From a virus: DNA of 22,052 bases. Location: the IMG/VR virus record IMGVR_UViG_3300035158_000646, positions 1-22,052 of that record; one strand, 5' to 3'. This document shows, in pieces, positions 6,924-14,410 of this stretch. The position numbers were made by a program, and so were the translations under genes. The notes below the pieces were generated by a model that was given only the letters and a program-made list of their open reading frames with translations, did not search any database and was not told the DNA's origin. Every line of letters starts with the position of its first letter. Position 1 is the stretch's first letter.

Positions 6924-8024
6924 GTGGTGAACATGAAAATTAAAATTTTAGACGTATCAAGTTTCAAAATTAATGATGATATTTGTGTCTTGCTAGACGT
7001 CAATACATTGTCACATTCAGACAAAACATTGTATAATCAAAAATGGATTGCGAATTGCGAGTCTAATGACGAATTTTCTAAATTAATAGAACTAGCAAAA
7101 ATATTGAGACCAAAGCAAATCTTTGTTATTGGTAATGCTAATGAGACAATCTTAAAGGGTTGGAGAGGAGATATCTTAAAAACTGGCGATTTAATAGAGT
7201 TAAAGGATAAGCCAGATGAAGGATTAATTTTGACTTATGCTGCATCAAAGATTCATAATGAAGAGCAAGAATATTTTGAGCTCACAAAAAGATATAGAAT
7301 TGAAGGACGAGAATTTATTTTGTGTGATGAGCAGTGTGCTTATGGTACTGTAAAGATAGGCAAAATAGAAGATGTTGAAAAAGGTTGGAAGTATTTTGTA
7401 GAACATTATGATGCTTTTAGTGAACCAAAATTTTTAGATGAAGAAAAAACTAAAGACCAATTATTTATTGAGTTTATTGATGATTGTTACATAAGTGACA
7501 TTATTTATGATGATTATGCTGATAAAGCTGTTGTAGATAAACCATATCCAAATGAACATGCTTGCAGATTAAAAAGTCCGGGACAATTTGAAAGATTTGC
7601 AAGAAAAAATTGTGCTCAAAAGCATAATGGTAAATGCATTGATGTTATTTATGGCATAAAAGCTGGAAAAACTTCAATACAAGCATTAAGGTATAAAAAA
7701 TCAATTTGGTCTGCTTCTGATGCACGTAGACATTGTGCTGGTAGAGGTGGTTCATTTGAGGCTGCGAGTAAAGATTTTGATGATAAATCAGTACAAGTTC
7801 AAGCATTATTATTTGATATAGATAAGTTTAAAGCAAGCGAAGCTCTAAAATGGGCAGAAAAACATAATTTTAAACATGACACAATTTGGAAATATAAAGA
7901 TTTATTTTATGTTGTAGACCAATTTGCTATGAACGAATGTAGTGCTAGAGGTCATCAAATGAAATTAGCAGATGGTGTCAGAGCATATTATTGTGATAGG
8001 AAAGAAGGTGAAAATAATGAGTGA
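6924..8024 (+). CDS. Capsid-maturation-associated protein with prohead-protease accessory domain
   Basis: A 366-aa protein of uncertain role. Residues about 1-200 are not recognised. Residues about 206-281 start KPYPNEHACRLKSPGQF and contain VIYGIKAGKTSIQALRY followed by WSASDARRHC. I know this pattern (PYPNEHSARL..., then a partly helical segment after AxALRxPK) from extensions of phage prohead proteases. A second, weaker copy of the latter part follows at about 291-322 (VQALLFDIDKFKASEALKW). Several cysteines (C21, C45, C134, C138, C214, C230, C238, C271) are present. The start is uncertain: GTG 6924 gives MVNMK, while ATG 6933 has GGTGA only 2 nt upstream. The end overlaps the protease gene by 8 nt. 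A scaffold or maturation partner of that protease is a reasonable inference. Confidence 0.6.
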   Translation: MVNMKIKILDVSSFKINDDICVLLDVNTLSHSDKTLYNQKWIANCESNDEFSKLIELAKILRPKQIFVIGNANETILKGWRGDILKTGDLIELKDKPDEGLILTYAASKIHNEEQEYFELTKRYRIEGREFILCDEQCAYGTVKIGKIEDVEKGWKYFVEHYDAFSEPKFLDEEKTKDQLFIEFIDDCYISDIIYDDYADKAVVDKPYPNEHACRLKSPGQFERFARKNCAQKHNGKCIDVIYGIKAGKTSIQALRYKKSIWSASDARRHCAGRGGSFEAASKDFDDKSVQVQALLFDIDKFKASEALKWAEKHNFKHDTIWKYKDLFYVVDQFAMNECSARGHQMKLADGVRAYYCDRKEGENNE

Positions 8025-9594
8025 AAATAAAATTAAGTGGACAACTAGATACATAAATAGTCTTCCAGATGCTGCGTTTGCTTACATTGAACCTGGTGGG
8101 AAGAAAGATTCTGATGGTAAAACAGTTCCTAGAAGTTTGAGACATTTTCCACATCATAATATGTCTGTGAAAAGAAGTACTGAACATAATACAGTTGATA
8201 GACCACATTTAAGGAATGCATTAGCCAGAGCACCGCAAAGTTCTCATGGTTCTAAAGCATTATCTCATTTAAAGATTCATGCTAAAGCATTAAAAATTGG
8301 TGCTTTTAAAATAGGTGGAAAGTTTAATCAGCTAAAAAGTAAAAGTCGCAGAATAATTGCTGGATATGCATCTTATGTTATGGTCGATGCGCATTCAGAT
8401 ATTGTTACAAAAACTGCATTACAAGATGCTCTCAAACGATTTATGAAAGACAAGAAACACAGAAATATTATGTATGGGCATGACAATGTCCAAGTTGGTG
8501 ATTTGTTAGATAAATTTGGGCCTTACACAACTCATGTTGATGATAAAGGTTTATTTATTGTTGCAGAAATTAGAACTGACCTTAAAACTTCAGATTTTGT
8601 TTGGGAGAAAATTTTAGTTGGTGAAGTTAATGCGTATTCAATTTCTTTTGAGCAATTAGAAGAAACTCCGCATGTTACTGATGGTGTTTGGGAAGAAATT
8701 CAGAAGATTAATTTAGTAGAAATTTCAGTTTGTGAATTTCCAGCAAATGCATTATCTAGATTTAATATTATTTCAAAAAGTAAGAATGTTTTAAGAGAAA
8801 AAATAGGCGATAGTATGAGTGAAACCGAATTAAAGAAGCAAAATAAAGCCGCTAATAAAGAAGTCAATTTAGATGAGCTTATCGATGCAATATTGTCGTT
8901 AAACGATGAAGACCGCAAAGCATTGAAAGAGAAAGCAGATATTGATATCTCTCCAAATGCTGGCTTAGTGAAAGCTATTTCAGCAGAATTGGAAAGATTG
9001 AAAGGTCTTGGTGATGCAATAACTGGTCTAGAATTATCGATGCTTGCAGATTTAGTTACTCAACTTCAAACTGGTCAGAAACCTGAAGATATCGGAAAAT
9101 CTAAGGATGGAATTTCAGAACTTAAAAAGTCTGTAGAAGAAATTCTTAAACGTCTTGATGCTATTGAAAATCCAAAAGCTGACAAGACAGTAGTTATCAA
9201 GAACAAGACTGACAACGGTGACGAAGATAATCCATCTGATGACAAAGGAAATGATAATCCTGAAGATAAAGGTGGAGCAGGTGAAGATAAAGGTGGAGCA
9301 GGTGCTGAAGACAAAGGCAACGAAAATAAAGATTCTCACGAAGATATACTAAAAGATTTTGAAACAGTTAAAAGTGCAACAGAAGAGAATCGCAAAATAA
9401 TGTCTGATATTCAAGAATCTGTGAAAACAATTGAAGATAGAATAACTAAAATAGAGGAAACACCAATTATTAAAACTGGTGCTGATACTGATGATGGCGA
9501 TATCGATAAAGATATCAAAGATTATCAACCAGACAATGTAAGAATGAGTTCTCATAATGTTGAAACAAGAGTAGAAATTGAGGAAGAAAAATGA
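8017..9594 (+). CDS. Prohead protease (S78/XkdF-like) fused to scaffold
   Basis: A 525-aa protein in three parts. Residues 10-95 form a conserved N-terminal module (LPDAAFAYIEPGGKK, then TVPRSLRHFP, then RPHLRNALARAPQ) known from phage proteases and related proteins. Residues about 110-253 are the HK97-family serine protease: GYASYV at 116-121, GHDN with H155, AYSISFEQ with S208/S210, and LVEISVCEFPAN with E235, the expected His-Ser-Glu layout. Residues about 265-525 are acidic, helical and low in complexity, as in scaffolding domains. It would assemble inside the procapsid and cleave scaffold and itself. I chose ATG 8017 over the in-frame ATG 7972 because GGTGA at 8007-8011 lies 5 nt before it and this gives the usual short overlap with the upstream gene. 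Confidence 0.85.
   Translation: MSENKIKWTTRYINSLPDAAFAYIEPGGKKDSDGKTVPRSLRHFPHHNMSVKRSTEHNTVDRPHLRNALARAPQSSHGSKALSHLKIHAKALKIGAFKIGGKFNQLKSKSRRIIAGYASYVMVDAHSDIVTKTALQDALKRFMKDKKHRNIMYGHDNVQVGDLLDKFGPYTTHVDDKGLFIVAEIRTDLKTSDFVWEKILVGEVNAYSISFEQLEETPHVTDGVWEEIQKINLVEISVCEFPANALSRFNIISKSKNVLREKIGDSMSETELKKQNKAANKEVNLDELIDAILSLNDEDRKALKEKADIDISPNAGLVKAISAELERLKGLGDAITGLELSMLADLVTQLQTGQKPEDIGKSKDGISELKKSVEEILKRLDAIENPKADKTVVIKNKTDNGDEDNPSDDKGNDNPEDKGGAGEDKGGAGAEDKGNENKDSHEDILKDFETVKSATEENRKIMSDIQESVKTIEDRITKIEETPIIKTGADTDDGDIDKDIKDYQPDNVRMSSHNVETRVEIEEEK
8815..9594 (+). CDS. Possible nested scaffolding protein (internal start in the protease gene)
   Basis: Within the protease-scaffold frame, ATG at 8815 begins MSETELKKQN, exactly at the boundary between protease and scaffold domains. 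The sequence AGGCGAT ends 3 nt before it, similar to the GAGGCGAT before the glycosyltransferase gene. Translation from here would give a free 259-aa acidic, coiled-coil scaffold sharing the C terminus of the protease fusion, as in phage lambda where Nu3 is made from an internal start in gene C. The major capsid protein here is short and shows no scaffold-like delta domain, so a separate scaffold is expected. Inference only. Confidence 0.45.
   Translation: MSETELKKQNKAANKEVNLDELIDAILSLNDEDRKALKEKADIDISPNAGLVKAISAELERLKGLGDAITGLELSMLADLVTQLQTGQKPEDIGKSKDGISELKKSVEEILKRLDAIENPKADKTVVIKNKTDNGDEDNPSDDKGNDNPEDKGGAGEDKGGAGAEDKGNENKDSHEDILKDFETVKSATEENRKIMSDIQESVKTIEDRITKIEETPIIKTGADTDDGDIDKDIKDYQPDNVRMSSHNVETRVEIEEEK
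9262..9303 (+). repeat. Two tandem 21-bp repeats in the scaffold region
   Basis: The unit GAAGATAAAGGTGGAGCAGG plus a final T occurs twice back to back (9262-9282 and 9283-9303), followed by a degenerate continuation (GCTGAAGACAAAGG). It encodes EDKGGAG repeats in the flexible acidic part of the scaffold. The exact DNA identity suggests recent slippage duplication; length variation between relatives would be expected here. Confidence 0.85.
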
Positions 9595-10031
9595 CCGTAA
9601 TAAGTTCATTTCCGACTGCTACAAATCGAATATTAATTCACGGTGACAACACATACACATTCACAGCTGCAGAAACTTTGAAAGCTGGACAAGTAGTTTG
9701 TTTAACATCTACTGGTGGAGATTTCAAAATATATCCAGCAAATTCAGGCGATACAGTTTGCCCATTAGGTATTGTAGACCAAAATGCAACATCTGGTGAT
9801 ACTGACGTAACAGTAAACCTTTATGGTTATGTTACTAAAGTTGCAAATTGTGATGATACAACTGCAATTGAAGCTGGTAATGCTGTGAAATTATCTACAG
9901 CTGATGGTGCTGTTGTAAAAGTAACTCCTGGTGGAGCTACAGAATATATCGTTGGAATCGCAATTACTGATATTGCTGCAGATGGCTGGGGAGACTTGTT
10001 AATTGCGCCTCACATCAACACAATAGCATAG
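9591..10031 (+). CDS. Capsid decoration protein, paralogue 1 (DUF2190-like)
   Basis: A 146-aa protein, first of three neighbouring paralogues. Shared landmarks are an N-terminal SSFPT/SFP segment, AAETLKAGQVV near 26-36, LGIVDQNATSGD near 60-71, YGYVTKVANCDDTTAIEAGNAVKL near 78-101, and YIVGIAITDIAADGWGDLLI near 123-142. The pattern (ExxxAGxVV, GVA, VxxxGxVxxV, GxAxxDIxxxGWG) fits DUF2190-type capsid stabilising proteins that trimerise on the outside of HK97-fold heads. It would act on the mature capsid surface. Start ATG overlaps the scaffold stop as ATGA with a GAGGAAG site upstream. Role by similarity and context beside the major capsid gene. Confidence 0.75.
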   Translation: MTVISSFPTATNRILIHGDNTYTFTAAETLKAGQVVCLTSTGGDFKIYPANSGDTVCPLGIVDQNATSGDTDVTVNLYGYVTKVANCDDTTAIEAGNAVKLSTADGAVVKVTPGGATEYIVGIAITDIAADGWGDLLIAPHINTIA

Positions 10032-10040
10032 GTGATATAA

Positions 10041-10484
10041 ATGGCAGATGTAAGTTCATTTCCCGCAAGACACACGATATTAGTCACAGACCCTCAAATT
10101 GCTGATTTAAGGACATTTACTGCTGGTGAAGATATCACTGCAGGAATGATTGTTGAATTAGATACAGCAACTGGAGATAACATAGTTAAACCTGGAGATT
10201 CTGATGACGCAGGCCCTGTAGTTGGTTCTGCATTATTTGGCGCATCATCCGGTGACCCTGTTACTGTATGTATGCCAGGTTGTATTGTGTATGTAGCTAA
10301 TGAAGACGACGGTTCTGCTGTTGGTGAAAGTACTTTACTTCAACTTGCTGACAATAACGTTGGCGGGTTAGTATTGGCATATGCATCAGGAGCAGGATAT
10401 ATTGTAGGTTTAGCACTTGAAGATATCGCAGCAAACGGTTGGGGTAGAGCAATCCTTATGCCTTACGAACAGGTGGTTAGTTAA
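10041..10484 (+). CDS. Capsid decoration protein, paralogue 2 (DUF2190-like)
   Basis: A 147-aa paralogue of its two neighbours, with MADVSSFPA at the start, AGEDITAGMIVEL near 28-40, VYVANEDDGSAVGESTLL near 79-100 and YIVGLALEDIAANGWGRAIL near 120-140. Its first two dozen bases nearly match those of paralogue 3. It is the most divergent at residues 10-25 (DPQIADLRTF). The AGGTGAT ribosome-binding site overlaps the upstream TAG stop and lies 6 nt from the ATG, a strong site consistent with a high-copy structural protein. The stop overlaps the next ATG as TAATG. Confidence 0.75.
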   Translation: MADVSSFPARHTILVTDPQIADLRTFTAGEDITAGMIVELDTATGDNIVKPGDSDDAGPVVGSALFGASSGDPVTVCMPGCIVYVANEDDGSAVGESTLLQLADNNVGGLVLAYASGAGYIVGLALEDIAANGWGRAILMPYEQVVS

Positions 10485-10915
10485 TGGCAGATGTAACTTC
10501 ATTTCCAACAATTACAACTAGAGTTAGAGTTCATGGTCTCAATGCTTTGTCATTTAAATGTGCTGAAACGATAACTGCTGGTATGGTTGTTGATATTGAT
10601 AACGATGGTAACATTGTTGCTGGTAATTCTGCAGACACAAAAGTTCCAATCGGAGTTGCGGATACTAATGGTGCTACAAACGAAACAATTACTGTGAATA
10701 CAATAGGAACTATCTGTTATGTTGCTAACGAAGATGATACTACAGCAATTGGTGAGGGAACTACATTAGCAGTTTCTGATACTGATGGTACTGTTGTAGC
10801 ATTAGCTGGCGGCGCAGATAGTGATGAATATTTGATTGGATTAGCATTGACTGATATTTCAGGTGACGGCTGGGGTCTTTGTTTAATTAGACCTCAATTA
10901 AGTACGACAGCTTAA
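10484..10915 (+). CDS. Capsid decoration protein, paralogue 3 (DUF2190-like)
   Basis: A 143-aa third paralogue: MADVTSFPT start, CAETITAGMVVDI near 26-38, VPIGVADTNGATN near 54-66, CYVANEDDTTAIGEGTTL near 77-94 and YLIGLALTDISGDGWGLCLI near 117-136. It is closer to paralogue 1 in the N-terminal RVRVHG/RILIHG segment and to paralogue 2 in VANEDD, so the three form a mosaic. AGGTGG upstream overlaps the end of paralogue 2. A T-rich stretch follows the stop, before the major capsid gene. Same inferred role on the capsid exterior. Confidence 0.75.
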   Translation: MADVTSFPTITTRVRVHGLNALSFKCAETITAGMVVDIDNDGNIVAGNSADTKVPIGVADTNGATNETITVNTIGTICYVANEDDTTAIGEGTTLAVSDTDGTVVALAGGADSDEYLIGLALTDISGDGWGLCLIRPQLSTTA

Positions 10916-10976
10916 TTTTTGTTCAAATTTATTTTTTAATGTTCTGTTAAAATGTTTATAAATGTGAGGGATATGT
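10911..10976 (+). promoter_or_regulatory. T-rich spacer with TATA-like box before the major capsid gene
   Basis: This is one of the few real gaps in the operon. After the stop of paralogue 3 come T-runs (TTTTT at 10916-10920, TTTTTT at 10932-10937), which in archaea can act as U-rich terminators. Then AAAATG followed by TTTATAAA at 10955-10962 resembles an archaeal BRE/TATA box, and GAGGG at 10966-10970 lies 6 nt before the capsid ATG. A difficulty is that an archaeal start site about 25 nt after the TATA box would fall at or past the ATG, losing the ribosome-binding site. So the box may be chance, or serve a leaderless transcript. Confidence 0.3.
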
Positions 10977-11924
10977 ATGTCAGAATTAAGAAAACTCTTG
11001 GCATATGAGCTTGATTCGAGCGATACTGTTAAAGATGAGGCAGTGGAAACGATGTCTCCTCAATTGAGAAAATTACTTCAAACTGAGGGTATTGAATCTA
11101 CTACATTAATTCAAACTGAATTCTCAAAAACTGTACTTGAAGGTGCTCAGCCAAAGATATCTGCACGTGCATGGCTTCCAGTTGTACGTATAAAATCTAA
11201 TGCGTTTGACTGGCCAAAAAGACCTGCTGCATCTTATGCAACTAAAGTAGGTGAGGGAGGTAGTTCTCCTGCAGCTGAAATGGATTATGGTAAGACAACT
11301 TTTACGACTTACAAAATATCTCGTGCCGCAGAAATTTCTGAAGAGCTTATTGAAGACGGTCTTTATGACATAATTACTATGGAAGTAAAGGACGCTGCTG
11401 CAGCTTGTGAAAACAGGTTAAATAGAGATGCTGTTGGTACAATGATGGATAATGCAGGTAAGGAAGTCGATACTGTCGGCAATCCTTGCAGTGTTTCATA
11501 TCTTGGGCAAGCTTGTAGAGAAGTTAATGATGCAGGTTTTGAAGCTTCAGATGCTGTCTTATCATGGAATGCATGGTATGACTTGATGACTGATTCAAAT
11601 CTAGTATACACATCGTATGCAGGTACAAGTTCTACATTAAGGACTGGTAAAGTCTTCCCAATATTTGGTCTTACAGCGCACGTTTGTGGTGTTACTGCAA
11701 GCGCAACATATGGTGCATGGACTGGTACTTGGGGTGGAGATACTGACGGTTACTTTATGGCTCTTATTCATGATAAGAGCAAAGCCGGCGGAATTGCATT
11801 ACGAAGAGACTTAACTACAAAGAAATTCGTTGATGTCCGAAGGGATATTCAAGGTGCAGTTGTATCTATGAGATATGCAGTAAATTATTTGCAAGCTAAT
11901 GCTATTTGCAGAATCGAGGTATAA
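10977..11924 (+). CDS. Major capsid protein (HK97 fold)
   Basis: A 315-aa protein, position and features of an HK97-type capsid subunit. Residues 1-60 form an N-terminal arm (LRKLLQTEGIESTT, then QTEFSKTVLEGA). Residues about 60-115 contain AWLPVVRIKSNAFDWPKR and VGEGGSSPAAEM, matching strand and E-loop areas. ISRAAEISEELIEDG at 114-128 and the following DAAAACENRLNRDAV start the long spine helix; the remainder would form the P and A domains. The length is that of a subunit without a large delta scaffold domain, in agreement with a separate scaffold encoded upstream. It would build the icosahedral shell and bear the decoration proteins. GAGGG precedes the ATG by 6 nt. Confidence 0.9.
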   Translation: MSELRKLLAYELDSSDTVKDEAVETMSPQLRKLLQTEGIESTTLIQTEFSKTVLEGAQPKISARAWLPVVRIKSNAFDWPKRPAASYATKVGEGGSSPAAEMDYGKTTFTTYKISRAAEISEELIEDGLYDIITMEVKDAAAACENRLNRDAVGTMMDNAGKEVDTVGNPCSVSYLGQACREVNDAGFEASDAVLSWNAWYDLMTDSNLVYTSYAGTSSTLRTGKVFPIFGLTAHVCGVTASATYGAWTGTWGGDTDGYFMALIHDKSKAGGIALRRDLTTKKFVDVRRDIQGAVVSMRYAVNYLQANAICRIEV

Positions 11925-11944
11925 GCTCATACTGAGGGAGTATT

Positions 11945-12166
11945 ATGCTTACTCCTAAGAATTCTGGAAAGTACTTGTCTAAGGAATACTATAGATTACG
12001 AAACTTAGGTTTAGAAGATTCTAGAAATCTAACAACTAATGATTTTGAGTTCGCAGATTTATCATTTCCAGACGGTGGGGGACACGATGATGAAAGTACT
12101 TATGTTTTATATTCAATTTACAAAAGTAAAAAATATGATATCCGAAATAGTCCTGGAAGGGAATAG
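11945..12166 (+). CDS. Small head or connector protein
   Basis: A 73-aa hydrophilic protein between the capsid and adaptor genes, with a GAGGGAG ribosome-binding site just upstream. It contains helical YLSKEYYRLRNLGLED and a glycine/aspartate turn (PDGGGHDDE). No family recognised. Small proteins at this place are often head-completion or capsid accessory factors; the context is the only guide. A 20-nt gap separates it from the capsid gene and 2 nt from the next. Confidence 0.6.
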   Translation: MLTPKNSGKYLSKEYYRLRNLGLEDSRNLTTNDFEFADLSFPDGGGHDDESTYVLYSIYKSKKYDIRNSPGRE

Positions 12167-12168
12167 AA

Positions 12169-12561
12169 ATGGCTTATACACCACAAATTGTTACTGAAGA
12201 AAAAGTTAGGGATTTTTTTAATCCAAAATTAACTGAAGAAGAATATGCATCAAAACAATTACTTGCAAAAATTCAAGCTGTTGAATATTCAGTAAATTCT
12301 CAATATAGTGTGGCTTTATCAGACAGTGATGAAAAAATTGTACAAGCTGTAATAATGCTCATTGCATCTAAAATTGGTTCTGAAACTAAAGTTCTTCAAA
12401 AGAGAACAGCTTTATCTAGAGAGAATTGGGTAACTGAAAAAATGCAAGAAGGTAGTTCAGACCCATACAGAATTACGAGAAGTTGGGCAAAAGAAGCAAA
12501 AATGATGTTAAGACAATATTTACCAAATGCATTTAAAGTTAAAAAGGTAGATTATTCATGA
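12169..12561 (+). CDS. Head-tail adaptor (connector) protein
   Basis: A 130-aa, mostly helical protein directly after the capsid region, as expected for the gp6/gp15-type adaptor that docks under the portal. N-terminal TEEKVRDFFNPKLTEEEY, a helical core with IVQAVIMLIASKIG near 60-73, and a C-terminal helix (WAKEAKMMLRQYL near 105-117) match the short four-helix pattern of the family. GGGAAT precedes the ATG. It overlaps the following gene by ATGA, so the neck genes are translationally coupled. Assignment by size, helix pattern and gene order. Confidence 0.6.
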   Translation: MAYTPQIVTEEKVRDFFNPKLTEEEYASKQLLAKIQAVEYSVNSQYSVALSDSDEKIVQAVIMLIASKIGSETKVLQKRTALSRENWVTEKMQEGSSDPYRITRSWAKEAKMMLRQYLPNAFKVKKVDYS

Positions 12562-12998
12562 CATTTAGTTCTATGTTGCCTAATACAAGTTTATTAGCGA
12601 CTAAAATGAAGAATCATTGTAATGACAGTAGACAGGATAAGATAATTAGCAAAGTAGCAGCTATGACTAGAGATTTAGCAAAAACTTATGCACCACATTT
12701 GACTGGTAATTTGAGACGTTCTATTTATACTAGAAGAATATCGAAAGGTGTATATGAAGTTGGGTCTCCTTTATCTTATGCATGGGCAGTAGAATTTGGA
12801 AGTGGTGTATATTCTACAGGAAAACGTGCAGTAAGGAAACCAATTGAGCCTACAGATTCTGCTTTCTTAGCATTTAAAATCGGCGGAGAATGGATAAGAG
12901 TTCGTTATGTTTTAGGACAAAGGCCACAACCATTTTTAAGGCCGGCTGTTGAAAAAGCTAGAAATGAATTTGCTAGGATTTCTGGTAGTGTGAAGTGA
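12558..12998 (+). CDS. HK97 gp10-like neck/tail-completion protein
   Basis: A 146-aa protein with clear HK97-gp10 family signatures: a helix with AKTYAPHLTGNLRRSIYTRR at about 44-63 (the P.tTGnLr.Si pattern), then YEVGSPLSYAWAVEFGSG near 70-87 (the YA..vEfGT pattern), and QRPQPFLRPAVEKARNEF near 119-136 (the PfLrPA pattern). It would be part of the head-to-tail interface next to the adaptor. It starts at ATG 12558 overlapping the previous stop, with AAGGTAG upstream. Confidence 0.85.
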   Translation: MTFSSMLPNTSLLATKMKNHCNDSRQDKIISKVAAMTRDLAKTYAPHLTGNLRRSIYTRRISKGVYEVGSPLSYAWAVEFGSGVYSTGKRAVRKPIEPTDSAFLAFKIGGEWIRVRYVLGQRPQPFLRPAVEKARNEFARISGSVK

Positions 12999-13002
12999 TT
13001 TA

Positions 13003-13485
13003 ATGTTTGACCCTAGGGATGAAATAAAAGCTAAATTAAATGCATATCAACCTACTGGTCAGCAACATAAAGGGATTGTTTTTCATACTGACAGAAATGA
13101 TGAATGGCAAGTCAAGGTATATCTTTGGGAAGACAAAGAGTCAGAATTTGAAGAAGGTGGAAAACTTGGATTTGAAAATCCTAATATGATTTTATTATCT
13201 ACAGTTTCTTCTATTTCAAGAAATGAGGATATTGGTGGCGAGCACAGAAGCAGGACTGCATTAATTGATGCTCATATTTTTTGTGTAAAAGATGAAAGAT
13301 GGAAAGTAGAAGATGCGGTTCAAGAGATTTCGGATAATTTGGAAGCAGCAATTGTGGCTAACCAAAAATCTGTTACTAATTGTATATTTGTTGAATGTAC
13401 GAATGCTAGAGATTTAGATGCACTCAAACAAACATTAGGTAAACGCAGGATTGTTGGTATTAGAGCTTGGGGAGAATATACGTAA
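13003..13485 (+). CDS. Putative tail terminator protein
   Basis: A 160-aa alpha/beta protein between the gp10-like and tail-tube genes, the usual place of the tail terminator (lambda U-like). The pattern supports this: N-terminal helix DPRDEIKAKLNAY, a strand carrying a DRNDEW segment, an extended beta hairpin region with ISRNEDIGGEHRSRTALIDAHIF, helix VQEISDNLEAAI and a final strand GIRAWGEY. It would cap the tail tube before joining to the head. The ribosome-binding site is weak (AGTGA) and the gap to the previous stop is 4 nt. Confidence 0.6.
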   Translation: MFDPRDEIKAKLNAYQPTGQQHKGIVFHTDRNDEWQVKVYLWEDKESEFEEGGKLGFENPNMILLSTVSSISRNEDIGGEHRSRTALIDAHIFCVKDERWKVEDAVQEISDNLEAAIVANQKSVTNCIFVECTNARDLDALKQTLGKRRIVGIRAWGEYT

Positions 13486-13513
13486 AAAATGTATTAAATT
13501 TTAGGTGAATAAG

Positions 13514-14410
13514 ATGACAATAGCAACAAGAGGATTTCAAGGCGAGATTTCATGGGTTGAGGAAACAGCTTATGGTGATGGTGTAGATACAGCAGATACT
13601 TTGCTTTTAATTGCAAATCAAGTTCAATCTGTTAGAGTATCTCATACAAAAGGTTCTTTAGGTGAAACTAGGAATATTGGCTCTTATGATGTTGCTGATT
13701 TTGTATGGGGAACTTTACTGTATGGTGTAACTGTTGAATATCTTGTTGATAGAAATTATAGCTCAACAAATATGTTAATGGCTAAGTCTATTGACAGAAC
13801 ATCAGGTGATATATCTAGTGTTGCAATGCAAATTGGTATTGGAAAAGATAGTGCATCAACAGATAGAGCATGGTTGAATCTTAAAGGTTGTAAAGCTAGA
13901 AATGTTACTGTGAATACTGACAGAGATGCGCCTGTAGTTGCTTCAATAGATTTTTCTGTTAAAGATATTGCAACTAGTACTGATTCAATAGCAACTTGTT
14001 CTGATACTATAGCAACAAGTCCTTGCAAATTTACAGGTGGCTCATTTAAACGTGGTGGTTCTGCTGCTTGGGGTTACATTGTAGGCGGAGTTTCAGTTAC
14101 AATTGATAATGGATTATCTGAAAACAAAGATATTGGTAATACTACATTACATTCTGCTGATGCCGGGCCAAGAGCTGTTACTGGTTCTGTTAATGTTTGT
14201 GTGACAGATGGTGGTCGTACATATCTTGCTGAGTCAACGACTATGACTGACACAGCAGTTGAATTTGATTTTGGTACAGGTACTACAGCAAGTTTAAGAA
14301 TGACAAGCGCTGTTGTAGGAAGCATTGAGATTCCATTAGACTCTGATAGTCCGATTGTAATGACTTCATTACCATTAACTGGAACGTCAATCACGCTTGA
14401 AGCAGTCTAA
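13514..14410 (+). CDS. Major tail (tube) protein
   Basis: A 298-aa beta-rich protein with few aromatic clusters and many T, S, G, V and D residues. It begins with GEISWVEETAYGDGVD, the typical N-terminal pattern of tail-tube proteins, and lies just before the tail chaperone and tape measure genes. The middle has a low-complexity stretch with heptad-like IATS/IATC repeats (about 150-168). It would polymerise into the tail tube. The frame is also open from GTG 13505, but ATG 13514 has AGGTGA 5 nt upstream and is chosen. No sheath gene is found nearby, which favours a non-contractile tail. Confidence 0.8.
   Translation: MTIATRGFQGEISWVEETAYGDGVDTADTLLLIANQVQSVRVSHTKGSLGETRNIGSYDVADFVWGTLLYGVTVEYLVDRNYSSTNMLMAKSIDRTSGDISSVAMQIGIGKDSASTDRAWLNLKGCKARNVTVNTDRDAPVVASIDFSVKDIATSTDSIATCSDTIATSPCKFTGGSFKRGGSAAWGYIVGGVSVTIDNGLSENKDIGNTTLHSADAGPRAVTGSVNVCVTDGGRTYLAESTTMTDTAVEFDFGTGTTASLRMTSAVVGSIEIPLDSDSPIVMTSLPLTGTSITLEAV

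Noticed and set aside
7972-8016. Longer N terminus for the prohead protease
   Set aside because: It would overlap the upstream gene by over 50 nt and has no ribosome-binding site, while ATG 8017 follows GGTGA closely.
9075-9339. Two minus-strand frames rich in S/P/L opposite the scaffold repeats
   Set aside because: They arise from the complement of the acidic repeat region; the plus-strand frame is clearly coding.
13505-13513. GTG start for the major tail protein
   Set aside because: The GTG lies inside the AGGTGA ribosome-binding site that serves ATG 13514.
13970-14030. Short repeats in the tail-tube gene as a CRISPR or regulatory repeat
   Set aside because: They are degenerate in-frame repeats encoding IATS/IATC-like residues, without spacers or uniform units.
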